Positions 8,228-16,722 of a stretch of 64,000 nt of DNA are shown one piece after another; position 1 is the stretch's first letter, and each line of letters begins with the position of its first letter. Both the position numbers and the translations under genes were made by a program. A model generated the notes under the pieces. The model was given only the letters and a program-made list of their open reading frames with translations. It made no database searches and was not told the origin of the DNA. The stretch comes from Streptomyces sp. NBC_01298 (GTDB taxonomy: Bacteria; Actinomycetota; Actinomycetes; Streptomycetales; Streptomycetaceae): positions 4,278,001-4,342,000 of the forward strand of contig NZ_CP108414.1 in NCBI RefSeq assembly GCF_035978755.1, in the 5' to 3' direction.

Positions 8228-8617
8228 TCAGGTCAGGAGCTTCTCCTTGGCCTTGTCGAACTCCTCCTGGGTCAGGTGGCCCTTCTCCTTGAGGGAGGAC
8301 AGCTTCGCGAGTTCCTCCGCGGGGCTGCTGCGGGGGCCCGCGGCCTTCTGGACGTAGTCCTGGAAAGCCTGTTCCTGCGCCTTCGCCTGCTTCACGTCCC
8401 GCTGCGACATGCTGCGGCCGCGGACGATGAGGTAGATGAGGACGCCGATGTAGGGCAGCAGGAGCACCAGGATCAGCCAGCCGGCCTTGCCCCAGCCGTG
8501 CAGCTCGTGGTCCCTGAAGATGTCAGTGATCACCTTGAACAGCAGGAAGAACCACATGACCCACAGGAAGAGCCAGAGCATGGTCCAGAACAGGTTGAGC
8601 AGTGGATAGTCGTCCAC
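8228..8617 (-). CDS. PLDc_N/SHOCT-domain membrane protein
   Basis: A 129-residue protein with two membrane segments (about residues 8-30 and 45-68), the second with the LLPYIGVLIYLIVRG motif of the PLD-N-terminal type membrane anchor. A soluble linker follows, and then a C-terminal SHOCT module (about 100-129: LAKLSSLKEKGHLTQEEFDKAKEKLL). SHOCT is a short oligomerisation domain common in bacterial envelope proteins. The start is GTG at 8617, with GGAG eight bases upstream. It is a stand-alone gene flanked by the terminator at 8162-8211. Function is not known. Confidence 0.85.
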   Translation of the reverse strand: MDDYPLLNLFWTMLWLFLWVMWFFLLFKVITDIFRDHELHGWGKAGWLILVLLLPYIGVLIYLIVRGRSMSQRDVKQAKAQEQAFQDYVQKAAGPRSSPAEELAKLSSLKEKGHLTQEEFDKAKEKLLT

Positions 8618-8719
8618 GCGTCACTCCGATCACATAAGGGACAGATCAATTCATACCGTCTGATTGAGTGATCCGCACGCGGAGTAGCCGGTCCGACGCG
8701 ACCGCGGGACCATGAACCC

Positions 8720-9850
8720 ATGGAGGAGCGCCCCCTCACCGGGATCAGCTCCCCGGGCCGGATCGCCGCCCCCGGGGAGGGCATCGGCCAGGACGAGCTG
8801 GCGCTCGCCGCGCGCAACCACGGGCTCCCTCTGGAGGCCATGCGGTACGAGGTCACCCCGGCCGGGCTGCACTACGTGCTCGTGCACTACGACATCCCCG
8901 ACACCGGCACCGGCACCGAGGACGAAGCCGACCCGGATTCCGGCGGCTGGCGCCTCACCGTGCGCGGCCGCCTCCGGACCCCCCTGGAGCTGGGGCTGCG
9001 CGATCTGCGGAGCCTGCCCTCCGTGACCCGCCGGGTCACCATGGAGTGCGCCGGCAACGGGCGGGCCCGGCTGTCCCCGCGGCCGGTCAGTCAGCCCTGG
9101 CTGGTGGAGGCGGTGGGGACGGCCGACTGGACGGGGGTGCCGCTGCGCGCGGTGCTCGCGGAGGCCGGGGTGGCTCCGGACGCCGTGGAGGCGGTGTTCA
9201 CGGGCGCGGACCACGGGCTGGAGCGGGGCGTCGAGCAGGACTACCGGCGCAGCCTGCCGCTGCCCGTCGGCGAGGACGTGCTGCTCGCCCACACGATGAA
9301 CGGCGGGCCCCTGCCGCCCCAGCACGGGCATCCGCTGCGGCTGGTCGTCCCGGGCTGGTACGGGATGGCCCACGTGAAGTGGCTGCGCGACATCGAGCTC
9401 GTCGACACGGCCTTCGGCGGCTACCAGCAGGCCACCGCCTACCGGTTCAGGCAGGACGCGGAGGAGCCCGGCGAGCCCGTCACCCGGATCGCCCCGCGCG
9501 CCCTGCTGATCCCGCCGGGATTCCCCGACTTCATGTCCCGCACCCGGGTGGTGCGCCCCGGCCCGGTGCGGCTGGCCGGGCGCGCCTGGTCGGGGTACGG
9601 GCCCGTCGTGCGCGTGGAGTTGAGCACCGACGGGGGCGGCGGCTGGGCCGACGCCGAGGTGCTGCCGCAGGGCGGGCACCCGTACGCCTGGCAGGGCTGG
9701 CACGCCGACTGGACCGCGGTCGCGGGCAGTCACACCCTCCTGGTCCGCGCCACCGACGCCTCGGGGCGCACACAGCCGGTGCAACAGCCGTGGAACCGCG
9801 GGGGCTTCGGGAACAACCAGGTGCAGGCCGTCTCCGTCGTGTGCCACTGA
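8720..9850 (+). CDS. Sulfite-oxidase-family molybdopterin enzyme
   Basis: A 376-residue protein of the SUOX family. The Mo-cofactor domain covers roughly residues 40-240 and contains TMECAGNGR with Cys110, the residue that ligates molybdenum in the family, and later GADHGLERG and PLRLVVPGWYGMAHVKWL. A C-terminal immunoglobulin-like dimerisation domain (about 260-370) closes with QPVQQPWNRGGFGNNQVQ. No signal peptide, twin-arginine motif or heme domain is present, so it is probably a cytoplasmic dehydrogenase-type member with an unknown electron acceptor. The ATG at 8720 gives the family-like N-terminus, but its ribosome site is weak. A DoxX-family membrane protein lies 107 bp downstream, so sulfur-compound oxidation is a possible common theme. 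Confidence 0.88.
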   Translation: MEERPLTGISSPGRIAAPGEGIGQDELALAARNHGLPLEAMRYEVTPAGLHYVLVHYDIPDTGTGTEDEADPDSGGWRLTVRGRLRTPLELGLRDLRSLPSVTRRVTMECAGNGRARLSPRPVSQPWLVEAVGTADWTGVPLRAVLAEAGVAPDAVEAVFTGADHGLERGVEQDYRRSLPLPVGEDVLLAHTMNGGPLPPQHGHPLRLVVPGWYGMAHVKWLRDIELVDTAFGGYQQATAYRFRQDAEEPGEPVTRIAPRALLIPPGFPDFMSRTRVVRPGPVRLAGRAWSGYGPVVRVELSTDGGGGWADAEVLPQGGHPYAWQGWHADWTAVAGSHTLLVRATDASGRTQPVQQPWNRGGFGNNQVQAVSVVCH

Positions 9851-9909
9851 CCCCTGTCGGCCAACCTCGTCGGCCAACCCCTTGCCACACCCCTGCCCTT
9901 CCCTCGAAA

Positions 9910-9924
9910 CTGACACATCGTCAG
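9910..9924. promoter_or_regulatory. Inverted repeat CTGAC-N5-GTCAG upstream of the DoxX gene
   Basis: A perfect 5-bp inverted repeat with a 5-bp spacer, ending 33 bp before the DoxX start. It resembles TetR-type operators that I recall upstream of oxidoreductase genes in actinobacteria. The regulator is not identified. Confidence 0.4.
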
Positions 9925-9957
9925 ATCTTTGTGAGGGAACGAGGAAGGGAACCGAGG

Positions 9958-10404
9958 ATGCAGACCATCTGGCTCGGCGGGCCCGAATGGGTCGCCGTTC
10001 TGCGGATCGGGCTCGGGCTGTGGTGGCTGGAGAGCTGGCGGCACAAGGACAAGAAGGACTGGTTCGGCGGAGGCGGCATCCGCTGGGCGGCCGGCGTCGC
10101 CGAGAAGCACCGCTGGGGGTTCGTCACGCGCGGCTTCGACATCGTCGTCAAGCCCTACCCGCGCTTCATGGCCTACCTCGTCGCCTACGCCGAACTGGCC
10201 CTCGGCCTGGGCCTGATCGTCGGGTTCCTGACCCCGATAGCCCTGCTCGCCGGGCTGCTGCTCAACCTGGTCTACCTGATCCTGATGATCCACGACTGGG
10301 GCGAGCAGGGGCAGAACCTGATGATGGCCCTGATCTCCGGAGTCGCCTTCTTCGCGATGGGCTGGCAGGTCTGGTCCCTGGACAACGCCCTGGGGCTCTT
10401 CTAG
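9958..10404 (+). CDS. DoxX/DoxD-family membrane protein
   Basis: A 148-residue membrane protein with four hydrophobic segments (about residues 12-26, 68-92, 95-112 and 120-138). The family signature is visible as VLRIGLGLWWLESW at the N-terminus, AYAELALGLGLIVGFLTPIAL in the middle, and HDWGEQGQNLMM after segment 3. DoxD is the small subunit of thiosulfate:quinone oxidoreductase in archaea; most bacterial relatives have no proven function. The ATG at 9958 follows GGAAGGGAACCGAGG, a strong ribosome site. It is placed after a sulfite-oxidase-family gene on the same strand. Confidence 0.82.
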   Translation: MQTIWLGGPEWVAVLRIGLGLWWLESWRHKDKKDWFGGGGIRWAAGVAEKHRWGFVTRGFDIVVKPYPRFMAYLVAYAELALGLGLIVGFLTPIALLAGLLLNLVYLILMIHDWGEQGQNLMMALISGVAFFAMGWQVWSLDNALGLF

Positions 10405-10448
10405 ACGGATAGACGGGTAGCCGGGTAGCGGGATAGCCGGGTAGACCG

Positions 10449-11057
10449 CTAGACGGCCCGGCCGCGCCGGTCCAGCGGGTTCGCCGCGATGCGCTCCTTC
10501 GCGCCGCTCGCCACGTAGGCCGCCGCCGCGCACTGCGGCTTGCGCGCGGCCTGGTCGCTGACCAGCGCGAAGAAGGCGTCGCCGAAGCCGAGGCGCGGGT
10601 ACTCGGTGAGCAGCGCGGACGTGAAGACGGGGTCGGCGTCCAGGACGCCGACCCCGGAGACGTCCGCGGTCGTACCGATCTGGAGCAGGTGGCTCTCCAC
10701 GTCCTCGGCGGCCGTGACGTCCTCGCGCATGTGCCGCACGATGATCTCCTCGGCGCGCGCCCGCCGCTCCGCGGGCCAGCCCAGCCCGGCCGTCAGCACG
10801 CGCGCGACGTGGCCGCCCGCCTCCTCGAAGGGCAGGGTGTGGCTGTCGAAGGGCGCGGTCAGCCCGAGGTCGTGCACCAGCGCGCTGACGTAGAAGAGCT
10901 CCCGGTCGTACGACAGCCCGTGCCGGTCCGCGTGCTCGGCCCCGAAGGCGTACGAGCGGACGGAGTGGTTCAGCAGCGCCGCGTCCGTGTACTCGGAGGC
11001 GACCTCCAGCGCGGCGCGGGCCGACGGAGTGTCAAGAGTCCATGTCACATAGGTCAT
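10449..11057 (-). CDS. HD-domain hydrolase, cyanamide-hydratase-like
   Basis: A 202-residue HD-superfamily protein. The metal-binding set is visible as H31 (NHSVRSYAFG), the doublet HD in VSALVHDLGLT (about 62-63), and a later His in RHMREDV. The arrangement resembles cyanamide hydratase-type HD proteins, which hydrate cyanamide to urea, but substrate assignment from sequence is unsafe. It begins six bases after the stop of the cytosine deaminase gene on the same strand, so the two are almost certainly co-transcribed. That suggests a role near nitrogen salvage from small N-heterocycles or their breakdown products. Confidence 0.75.
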   Translation of the reverse strand: MTYVTWTLDTPSARAALEVASEYTDAALLNHSVRSYAFGAEHADRHGLSYDRELFYVSALVHDLGLTAPFDSHTLPFEEAGGHVARVLTAGLGWPAERRARAEEIIVRHMREDVTAAEDVESHLLQIGTTADVSGVGVLDADPVFTSALLTEYPRLGFGDAFFALVSDQAARKPQCAAAAYVASGAKERIAANPLDRRGRAV

Positions 11058-11063
11058 GGACGC

Positions 11064-12371
11064 TCACAGTAGGCGGACGCGGAAGTCCACCTCCGAGGGG
11101 CCCTCCTCTCCCGGCCAGGCCAGCAGCCGGGCCGGAGCCGCCGGGGTCTCCGCGAGGACGGTGCCGCGCGAGACCACGTAGCGCGGGCGGACCTGGCGGC
11201 GGACGGCCTCGGTAGGCGATTCGGCGGGCAGCAGCACGAAGGAGGCCGGGTTGCCCTGGCGGACCCCGTACTCCGAGGGCGACAGGCCCAGCACGCGCGC
11301 CGCGCGCTCGGTCACCATCTCGAAGGCCACCGGGATCTCGTCCGCTCCCGTGAGCTGGGCGGCGTAGATCCCGACGAGGGCGGTCTGGAGCGGGTTCCCG
11401 GTGCCGAGCGCGTTCCAGGGGTCCATCACGTCGTCGTGGCCGAAGGCCACGTTGACCCCGGCCGCCAGCATCTCCTTGACCTGGGTGAGGCCGCGCCGCT
11501 TGGGGTAGGCGTCGAAGCGGCCCTGGAGGTTGAGGTTGGCGAAGGGGTTCGAGACGAGGTTGATCCCGGAGCGGGACAGCAGCCGCTGGAGTTTGAAGCT
11601 GTAGGCGCCGCCGTAGGAGCCCATGGCCGTCGTGTGCGAGGCGGTGACGTGCCCGCGCAGCCCCGAGCGCAGGGCGTGCGCGGCAAGTACCTCCACGAAA
11701 CGGGACTGCTCGTCGTCGATCTCGTCGCAGTGCGCGTCCACGCGCAGCCCCTGCTCCTCGGCCAGCCGGAAGGCGACGGCCAGCGAGGCCACCCCGTCCT
11801 CGCGGGTGTCCTCGAAGTGCGGGATCGCTCCGACCACGTCGGCCCCGCGCCGGACGGCCTCGCGCAGCAGCTTCTCGCCGCCGGGGAAGGAGACGATGCC
11901 CTCCTGCGGGAAGGCGACGATCTGCAGGGTCATCACGTCCCGGACCCGGTCGCGCACCTCCAGCAGCGCGTCGAGCGCGGTCAGCTCCGGGTCGGTGACG
12001 TCGCAGTGGGTGCGCACGTGCAGGACGCCCTGCGCCGCCTGCCAGCGCAGCACCTCGGTGGCCCGCGCGATCACGTCCTCGCGGGTCAGGGTCTTCTTGC
12101 GCTCGCTCCAGCAGGCGATGCCCTCCCAGAGGGTCCCGGAGACGTTGGGGCGCGGATCTCCGGCCGTCAGGGCCGTGTCGAGGTGGATGTGCGGCTCGAC
12201 GAAGGGCGCGCTGAGCAGCCCGCCGTGCGCCTCGATCAGCACCCCCGTCGCCGGGGGCTCCTTCTGGTCGTCGTACGGGAGCACGCGCGCGATCCGCCCG
12301 TCCTCCGCGACCTCGACGTCGTGCAGGCCTTCGCTGTGCAGCAGCCGGGCGCCCCGGACGATCATCCGCAT
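11064..12371 (-). CDS. codA: Cytosine deaminase, amidohydrolase family
   Basis: A 435-residue metal-dependent hydrolase that converts cytosine to uracil and ammonia. It tracks E. coli CodA closely: HIHLD with the first two metal-binding His, SGTLWEGIACWSERK, LQIVAFPQEGI, DAHCDEIDDEQSRF (third His and the catalytic Glu), TASHTTAMGSY (fourth His), and GHDDVMDPWN (metal Asp). KRRGLT before KEMLAAG also matches. The length is the usual one. ATG codons at 12371 and 12365 are both possible starts. It forms an operon with the HD-domain gene, six bases downstream. The deaminase supplies uracil for pyrimidine salvage. Confidence 0.92.
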   Translation of the reverse strand: MRMIVRGARLLHSEGLHDVEVAEDGRIARVLPYDDQKEPPATGVLIEAHGGLLSAPFVEPHIHLDTALTAGDPRPNVSGTLWEGIACWSERKKTLTREDVIARATEVLRWQAAQGVLHVRTHCDVTDPELTALDALLEVRDRVRDVMTLQIVAFPQEGIVSFPGGEKLLREAVRRGADVVGAIPHFEDTREDGVASLAVAFRLAEEQGLRVDAHCDEIDDEQSRFVEVLAAHALRSGLRGHVTASHTTAMGSYGGAYSFKLQRLLSRSGINLVSNPFANLNLQGRFDAYPKRRGLTQVKEMLAAGVNVAFGHDDVMDPWNALGTGNPLQTALVGIYAAQLTGADEIPVAFEMVTERAARVLGLSPSEYGVRQGNPASFVLLPAESPTEAVRRQVRPRYVVSRGTVLAETPAAPARLLAWPGEEGPSEVDFRVRLL

Positions 12372-12389
12372 CGCGTCAGCCTACGGCTC

Positions 12390-12557
12390 TCAACCCCGCT
12401 TGGCCTGGGCCTTCTGCTGCATGCCCCGGGTCTTCGCGGCGACCGAGTGCACATCGCGGACGGCGGCCTTGGCGCGCGCCTCGGCCGCGGTGTTCTTCGC
12501 CATCGCACGCTCTGAATCCTGGTGGGCCGGCTTGCCGGTACGCGCCTTCTTCGCCAT
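12390..12557 (-). CDS. Small basic Ala/Lys-rich protein (55 aa)
   Basis: A 55-codon frame reads MAKKARTGKPAHQDSERAMA at the start and ends QQKAQAKRG. It is rich in Lys, Arg and Ala, has no Cys and no membrane segment, and is likely helical. GAGGAG about ten bases before the ATG supports translation. It ends 18 bp before the cytosine deaminase start on the same strand and could share its transcript. I recall similar short conserved proteins in Streptomyces but know no function; nucleic-acid binding is only a guess from charge. Confidence 0.7.
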   Translation of the reverse strand: MAKKARTGKPAHQDSERAMAKNTAAEARAKAAVRDVHSVAAKTRGMQQKAQAKRG

Positions 12558-12697
12558 GACCGCCACTCCTCTACGCAGGTTCGCACGGCTCTACGCAGCC
12601 TCGTACGCGGGATCGCGTACGCACACCACCCTGCGCCCGTTCGGCCCCGTCGGCATCTCGGGGGACGGGCCCCGGCCGATCCGGTTACATGGGGTGC

Positions 12698-14515
12698 ATG
12701 ACTGACGCCAGCGCCGACACCGCCGCCACCACCGACGCCATGCCCGACTGGGAGAAGCGCTTCCGGGCCCCGCGCGTGGGACTGCCCGAATGGGCCGAGG
12801 ACGCGCCCGACCGCTCGCTCTTCGTCTCCAACGCCACCGGGACCTACGAGCTCTACACCTGGGACCGCGCCACCGGCGCCCAGCGGCAGGCCACCGACCG
12901 GCCGAACGGGACCACCGACGGCACCCTCTCCCCCGACGGCGCCTGGGTCTGGTGGTTCTCCGACACCGACGGCGACGAGTTCGGCACCTGGGTCCGCCAG
13001 CCCTTCGCGGGCGGCCCCGACGAGCCGGCCACCCCCGGGCTGGAGGCCTCGTACCCGGCCGGGCTGGCCATCGGGCGGGACGGGACGGCCGTCGTGGGGC
13101 GCTCCACCGACGAGGACGGGACCACGATCCACGTGGTGCGGCCCGACGGGACGGAGCCGTGCGTGGTCTACCGGCACCGCGAGTCGGCCGGCGTCGGCGA
13201 CCTGTCCCGGGACGGGACCCTGCTCGCCGTCGAGCACACCGAGCACGGCGACGCGATGCACTCGGCCCTGCGCGTGATCACCCTGGACGGCGCCACCGTC
13301 GCCGAGCTCGACGACTCCAAGGGCGGCACGGAGGAGCTGGGCCTCACCGTGCTCGGCTTCGCGCCCGTCGCCGGAGACACCCGGCTGCTGATCGGCCACC
13401 AGCGGCGCGGCAGGTGGGAGCCGATGGTGTGGGACGTGGCCGCGGGCACCGAGGAGGGGCTGGCCGTCGACCTGCCGGGCGACGTGGGCGCCGAGTGGTA
13501 CCCCGACGGGTCCGCGCTGCTGATCGAGCACGAGTACGAGGCGCGCAGCGAGCTGCTGCGCTACGACCTGGCCGCACGGGAGCTCGTACGGCTGGACACG
13601 CCGCCGGGGACCGTGTCGGGGGCGACGGCGCGGCCCGACGGGTCCGTGGAGTACCAGTGGTCCTCCGCGGCCGAACCCTCCGTCATCCGGTCGACCGCGG
13701 GCGGGGTCGTGCTCGACCCTCCCGGTTTCCGGCCGCCGGGCTCCGTGCGGGTCGAGGACGTGTGGGTCGAGGGCCCCGGCGGGCGGATCCACGCCCTCGC
13801 CCAGCGCCCCGAAGGCCACGGCGACGGGCCCTTCCCCACCGTCTTCGAGATCCACGGCGGGCCCACCTGGCACGACAGCGACGCCTTCGCCGCGACCCCG
13901 GCGGCCTGGCTCGACCACGGTTTCGCCGTCGTCCGGGTCAACTACCGCGGCTCGACCGGCTACGGACGCGAGTGGACCGACGCCCTCAAGCACCGGGTCG
14001 GCCTGATCGAGCTGGAGGACGTCGAAGCCGTACGGGAATGGGCGGTGGGCTCCGGCCTCGCGGACCCGGCGCGCCTGGTGCTGTCCGGCGGTTCCTGGGG
14101 CGGCTACCTGACCCTGCTGGGCCTGGGCACCCACCCGGACGCCTGGGCGGTGGGGCTGGCGGCCGTCCCGGTCGCCGACTACGTGACGGCGTACCACGAC
14201 GAGATGGAGGCGCTGAAGTCCCTGGACCGCACCCTCTTCGGCGGTACCCCGGAGGAGGTCCCGGAGCGCTTCGAGGCCTCCTCGCCGCTGACGTACGTGG
14301 ACGCGGTGAAGGCGCCCGTGCACATCGCGGCGGGCCTCAACGACCCGCGCTGCCCCATCAAGCAGATCGAGAACTACGTGGACCGGCTGGCGGCGCGCGG
14401 GGCCGCGCACGAGGTGTACCGCTACGACGCCGGGCACGGCTCGCTCGTCGTGGAGGAGCGGATCAAGCAGGTCCGGATGGAGATCGACTTCGCGCTGAAG
14501 CACCTGCCGAGATAG
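12698..14515 (+). CDS. S9-family prolyl oligopeptidase-like serine peptidase
   Basis: A 605-residue cytoplasmic peptidase of the acylaminoacyl-peptidase/dipeptidyl type. Residues about 30-340 form a beta-propeller with repeated D-G-T blades, which in the family admits only short peptides. The alpha/beta-hydrolase domain follows: oxyanion stretch EIHGGPTWHD, VNYRGSTGYGREW, the nucleophile motif SGGSWGGYL (Ser), GLNDPRCP (Asp), and DAGHGS (His). No signal peptide is seen. The ATG at 12698 is taken as the start; an ATG nine bases earlier is also in frame. It is a single-gene unit on the plus strand, with a small hairpin at 14556-14573 after it. Confidence 0.9.
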   Translation: MTDASADTAATTDAMPDWEKRFRAPRVGLPEWAEDAPDRSLFVSNATGTYELYTWDRATGAQRQATDRPNGTTDGTLSPDGAWVWWFSDTDGDEFGTWVRQPFAGGPDEPATPGLEASYPAGLAIGRDGTAVVGRSTDEDGTTIHVVRPDGTEPCVVYRHRESAGVGDLSRDGTLLAVEHTEHGDAMHSALRVITLDGATVAELDDSKGGTEELGLTVLGFAPVAGDTRLLIGHQRRGRWEPMVWDVAAGTEEGLAVDLPGDVGAEWYPDGSALLIEHEYEARSELLRYDLAARELVRLDTPPGTVSGATARPDGSVEYQWSSAAEPSVIRSTAGGVVLDPPGFRPPGSVRVEDVWVEGPGGRIHALAQRPEGHGDGPFPTVFEIHGGPTWHDSDAFAATPAAWLDHGFAVVRVNYRGSTGYGREWTDALKHRVGLIELEDVEAVREWAVGSGLADPARLVLSGGSWGGYLTLLGLGTHPDAWAVGLAAVPVADYVTAYHDEMEALKSLDRTLFGGTPEEVPERFEASSPLTYVDAVKAPVHIAAGLNDPRCPIKQIENYVDRLAARGAAHEVYRYDAGHGSLVVEERIKQVRMEIDFALKHLPR

Positions 14516-14555
14516 GCCCGCGGCCCGGCCGGCGACGGCCCCCGCGGCAGCCCCG

Positions 14556-14573
14556 GCACCGGTGATCCGGTGC
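14556..14573. terminator. Small hairpin between the peptidase and SURF1 genes
   Basis: GCACCGG and CCGGTGC arms with a four-base loop. It could end the peptidase transcript or lie in the SURF1 leader; there is no T-run. Confidence 0.4.
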
Positions 14574-14593
14574 ACCCCCCGTACGGTGGTGGG

Positions 14594-15403
14594 GTGCACC
14601 GGTTTCTCCTGACCCCGCGCTGGTGGGGGATCAACGTCTTCGTCGCGCTCGGCGTTCCCTTCTGTCTGTTCATGGGGACCTGGCAGCTCGGCCGGTTCGA
14701 GGACCGCGTCGACACCCACAAGGAGGCGACCAGCGCACGCCCCGCCGACCAGGCGGCCGCGCCGCTGGAATCGCTGCTCCCGGTGGACAAGCGGACCTCG
14801 GGACGGCTCGCCTCGGTCTCCGGGGAGTACGCCGACCAGCTCCTCGTCCCCGAGCGGCGGCTCGACGGGAAGTCCGGCTTCTACGTCCTGACCCTGCTCA
14901 AGACCGACACCGGCAAGGCCGTACCCGTGGTCCGTGGCTGGCTGCCCGGCAGCGCCGACGCGGGCCGGGCCCCGGCCCCGCCCGCCGGCCGCGTCGAGGT
15001 GACGGGCGCGCTCCAGGCCTCGGAGAACTCCACCAGCAAGGGCGTCTACTCCTCGGGCGGACTGCCGGCCGGGCAGCTCGGTGTCATCGGGGCCGCCTCG
15101 CTCGTCAACATCGTGCCGTACGGCCTGTACGACGCCTGGCTGACCGTGCAGACGCCCGCCGACGGGATGACTCCCGTACCGGCGCAGGCTCCGGCCAACA
15201 CCGGGCTGGACCTGAAGGCCTTCCAGAACCTCGGCTACACCGGCGAATGGTTCGTCTTCGCCGCGTTCGTGCTCTTCATGTGGTTCCGGCTGTACCGGCG
15301 CGAGGTGGAGACCCTGCGCGACGCGGAGGCGGGCCTCGTCGAGGAGACCCCGGCGGAACGGGCCCCGACGGAGCCGGCCCCGGCCGGGGCGGGCTCGGCG
15401 TAA
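14594..15403 (+). CDS. SURF1-family cytochrome oxidase assembly protein
   Basis: A 269-residue inner-membrane protein that helps assemble the aa3 cytochrome c oxidase, probably through heme a delivery. Two membrane segments frame a large extracytoplasmic domain. The N-terminal one follows the family opening FLLTPRWWG and contains PFCLFMGTWQLGRFEDR; the C-terminal one is at about 218-236 (EWFVFAAFVLFMWFRLYRR). PVVRGWLPG in the loop is also typical. The GTG at 14594 gives the usual short N-terminus; an upstream ATG would add eight residues. No oxidase genes are nearby, as is common in Streptomyces. Confidence 0.9.
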   Translation: MHRFLLTPRWWGINVFVALGVPFCLFMGTWQLGRFEDRVDTHKEATSARPADQAAAPLESLLPVDKRTSGRLASVSGEYADQLLVPERRLDGKSGFYVLTLLKTDTGKAVPVVRGWLPGSADAGRAPAPPAGRVEVTGALQASENSTSKGVYSSGGLPAGQLGVIGAASLVNIVPYGLYDAWLTVQTPADGMTPVPAQAPANTGLDLKAFQNLGYTGEWFVFAAFVLFMWFRLYRREVETLRDAEAGLVEETPAERAPTEPAPAGAGSA

Positions 15404-15414
15404 TCGAGGGGTCC

Positions 15415-15433
15415 GGGGCCCGGTCCGGGCCCC
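15415..15433. terminator. GC-rich hairpin after SURF1
   Basis: GGGGCCCGG and CCGGGCCCC arms lie 12 bp after the SURF1 stop, between convergent genes. It is a likely bidirectional terminator. Confidence 0.65.
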
Positions 15434-15448
15434 GTCACGGGTCTACCC

Positions 15449-15505
15449 GAGCAGGTCTGCCCGAGCAGGTCTGCCCGAGCAGGTCTGCCTGAGCAGGTCT
15501 AACTG
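15449..15505. repeat. 14-bp tandem repeat, four copies, between convergent genes
   Basis: The unit gagcaggtctgccc recurs at 15449, 15463, 15477 and 15491, running into the stop codon of the minus-strand gene at 15499. It is not in frame with either gene. Slippage is the likely origin. Confidence 0.85.
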
Positions 15506-16722
15506 AGCGGGATGACGCCCGTCCGGTACACCGTTCCGCCGCACGCCTCGGCGATGGTCGTCTGCGTCCTCGGACCGTCGGTCCCCAGCGTGTTGGGCGT
15601 GTGCGTCACCACGGCACCGAGCGGCGGGGTCTCCGCCTGGACCTGGCCCGTGTCGGTGCCCGTCCCGGCGTCCGGGGCGGCCCCGGTGCCCTCGCCCGAC
15701 GCGTTGTCCCCCTCGCCGCTCGCACCGGGACAGCCGCCCTCCGGCGGCACCCACGCGAAGCGGACCTCGTACGAGGCGTTCGGCGGGAGCACCAGCTTCA
15801 GGGTCTCCACCGACGGGTCGGGCAGCAGCCCGGTCGCCGGGTCGCCCGTGACGTGGTTGACGACCGTGACCCCGGCTCCGCCCTCGCTCGCCGGGCCGGC
15901 CGTCAGGCTCTCCGGACCGCGGACGGTGCAGCCCTTCGAGGACACGTTGGTGACCCTGAAGCTTCCGTAGATCTTGCCGCCGGCCGACGGGGCCCGGGTA
16001 CTGGCCGCCACCCCGACCTGGCTCTCGGAGCAGAAGGGCGCGTCCGAGGACGCGGGCGGGGGCAGCACGCCGCCCCCGACACTGCCGGTGGAGCCGCTTC
16101 CGGGGGTCGCGCGGGGCGGGGTGACCTCCGAGCCGCCGGTGCTCGGGAAACCGCCGGGCGGGGTGGGCGACGCGCTGGCGCCGTTCTCCTCGTCCTTGTC
16201 CTTCTTGTCCTTGTCCTTGTCCCGGTCCTTGTCGGAGGACCTCTTGGGCTTCGGACGGGCGGAGCCGTTCTGGTGCAGCCCGGACCCGTCCTTCGCGTTG
16301 TCGCCCGTCTGGCCGTGCCCCGCCGTGACGGAACGACTGGAGTCCCCGCCCGCCCCGGAGGTCATGTACAGGCCCACCGGCACCGAGCCGCCCAACACCA
16401 CCACGGCCGCCGCCGCGGCGACGAGGATCCTGTGGTTGCGGACCCGGCGCGCGGGGACCGCGTGCCGCAGGCGGTCCAGCGCGTCGCCGGAGGGCTCGAT
16501 CCCACCGACGACCCCGTGCAGCAGAACGCGCAGCGCGTCCTCCTCGTCCAAGGGCTCCGAGTCCGCCGTGTCCGCCGCGTCCGCCGCGTCCGGAGTCTTC
16601 GCCGAGGTCGGCTTGCCGAACACGAGCTCCCGCAGTGCCTCCGGGCCCCCGGAGGCGGATCCGCCGGACTGGCCGGGCAGCTCCCGGGCTTCGCCGTCGT
16701 TCGTCTTGCGGTCCTCACTCAT
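15499..16722 (-). CDS. Membrane-anchored protein coupled to a sigma factor (putative anti-sigma or effector)
   Basis: A 407-residue protein with an acidic cytoplasmic N-terminus (about 1-95), one membrane segment (about 98-120: LVAAAAAVVVLGGSVPVGLYMTS), a very charged Lys/Asp repeat (about 160-185, DKDRDKDKDKKDKDEE), a Pro/Gly/Ser-rich linker, and a C-terminal extracytoplasmic domain with four Cys that could form disulfides. Its ATG overlaps the TGA of the sigma factor gene (ATGA, 16719-16722), so the two are made together. That pairing is typical of anti-sigma factors, but no zinc-binding HxxxCxxC motif or other anti-sigma domain is seen. It could instead be an output of the sigma factor. 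Confidence 0.75.
   Translation of the reverse strand: MSEDRKTNDGEARELPGQSGGSASGGPEALRELVFGKPTSAKTPDAADAADTADSEPLDEEDALRVLLHGVVGGIEPSGDALDRLRHAVPARRVRNHRILVAAAAAVVVLGGSVPVGLYMTSGAGGDSSRSVTAGHGQTGDNAKDGSGLHQNGSARPKPKRSSDKDRDKDKDKKDKDEENGASASPTPPGGFPSTGGSEVTPPRATPGSGSTGSVGGGVLPPPASSDAPFCSESQVGVAASTRAPSAGGKIYGSFRVTNVSSKGCTVRGPESLTAGPASEGGAGVTVVNHVTGDPATGLLPDPSVETLKLVLPPNASYEVRFAWVPPEGGCPGASGEGDNASGEGTGAAPDAGTGTDTGQVQAETPPLGAVVTHTPNTLGTDGPRTQTTIAEACGGTVYRTGVIPLS

Noticed and set aside
12362..14719. Minus-strand frame of 785 codons antisense to the S9 peptidase
   Set aside because: It is the mirror of the peptidase gene, with low-complexity composition; the peptidase has full catalytic motifs on the other strand.
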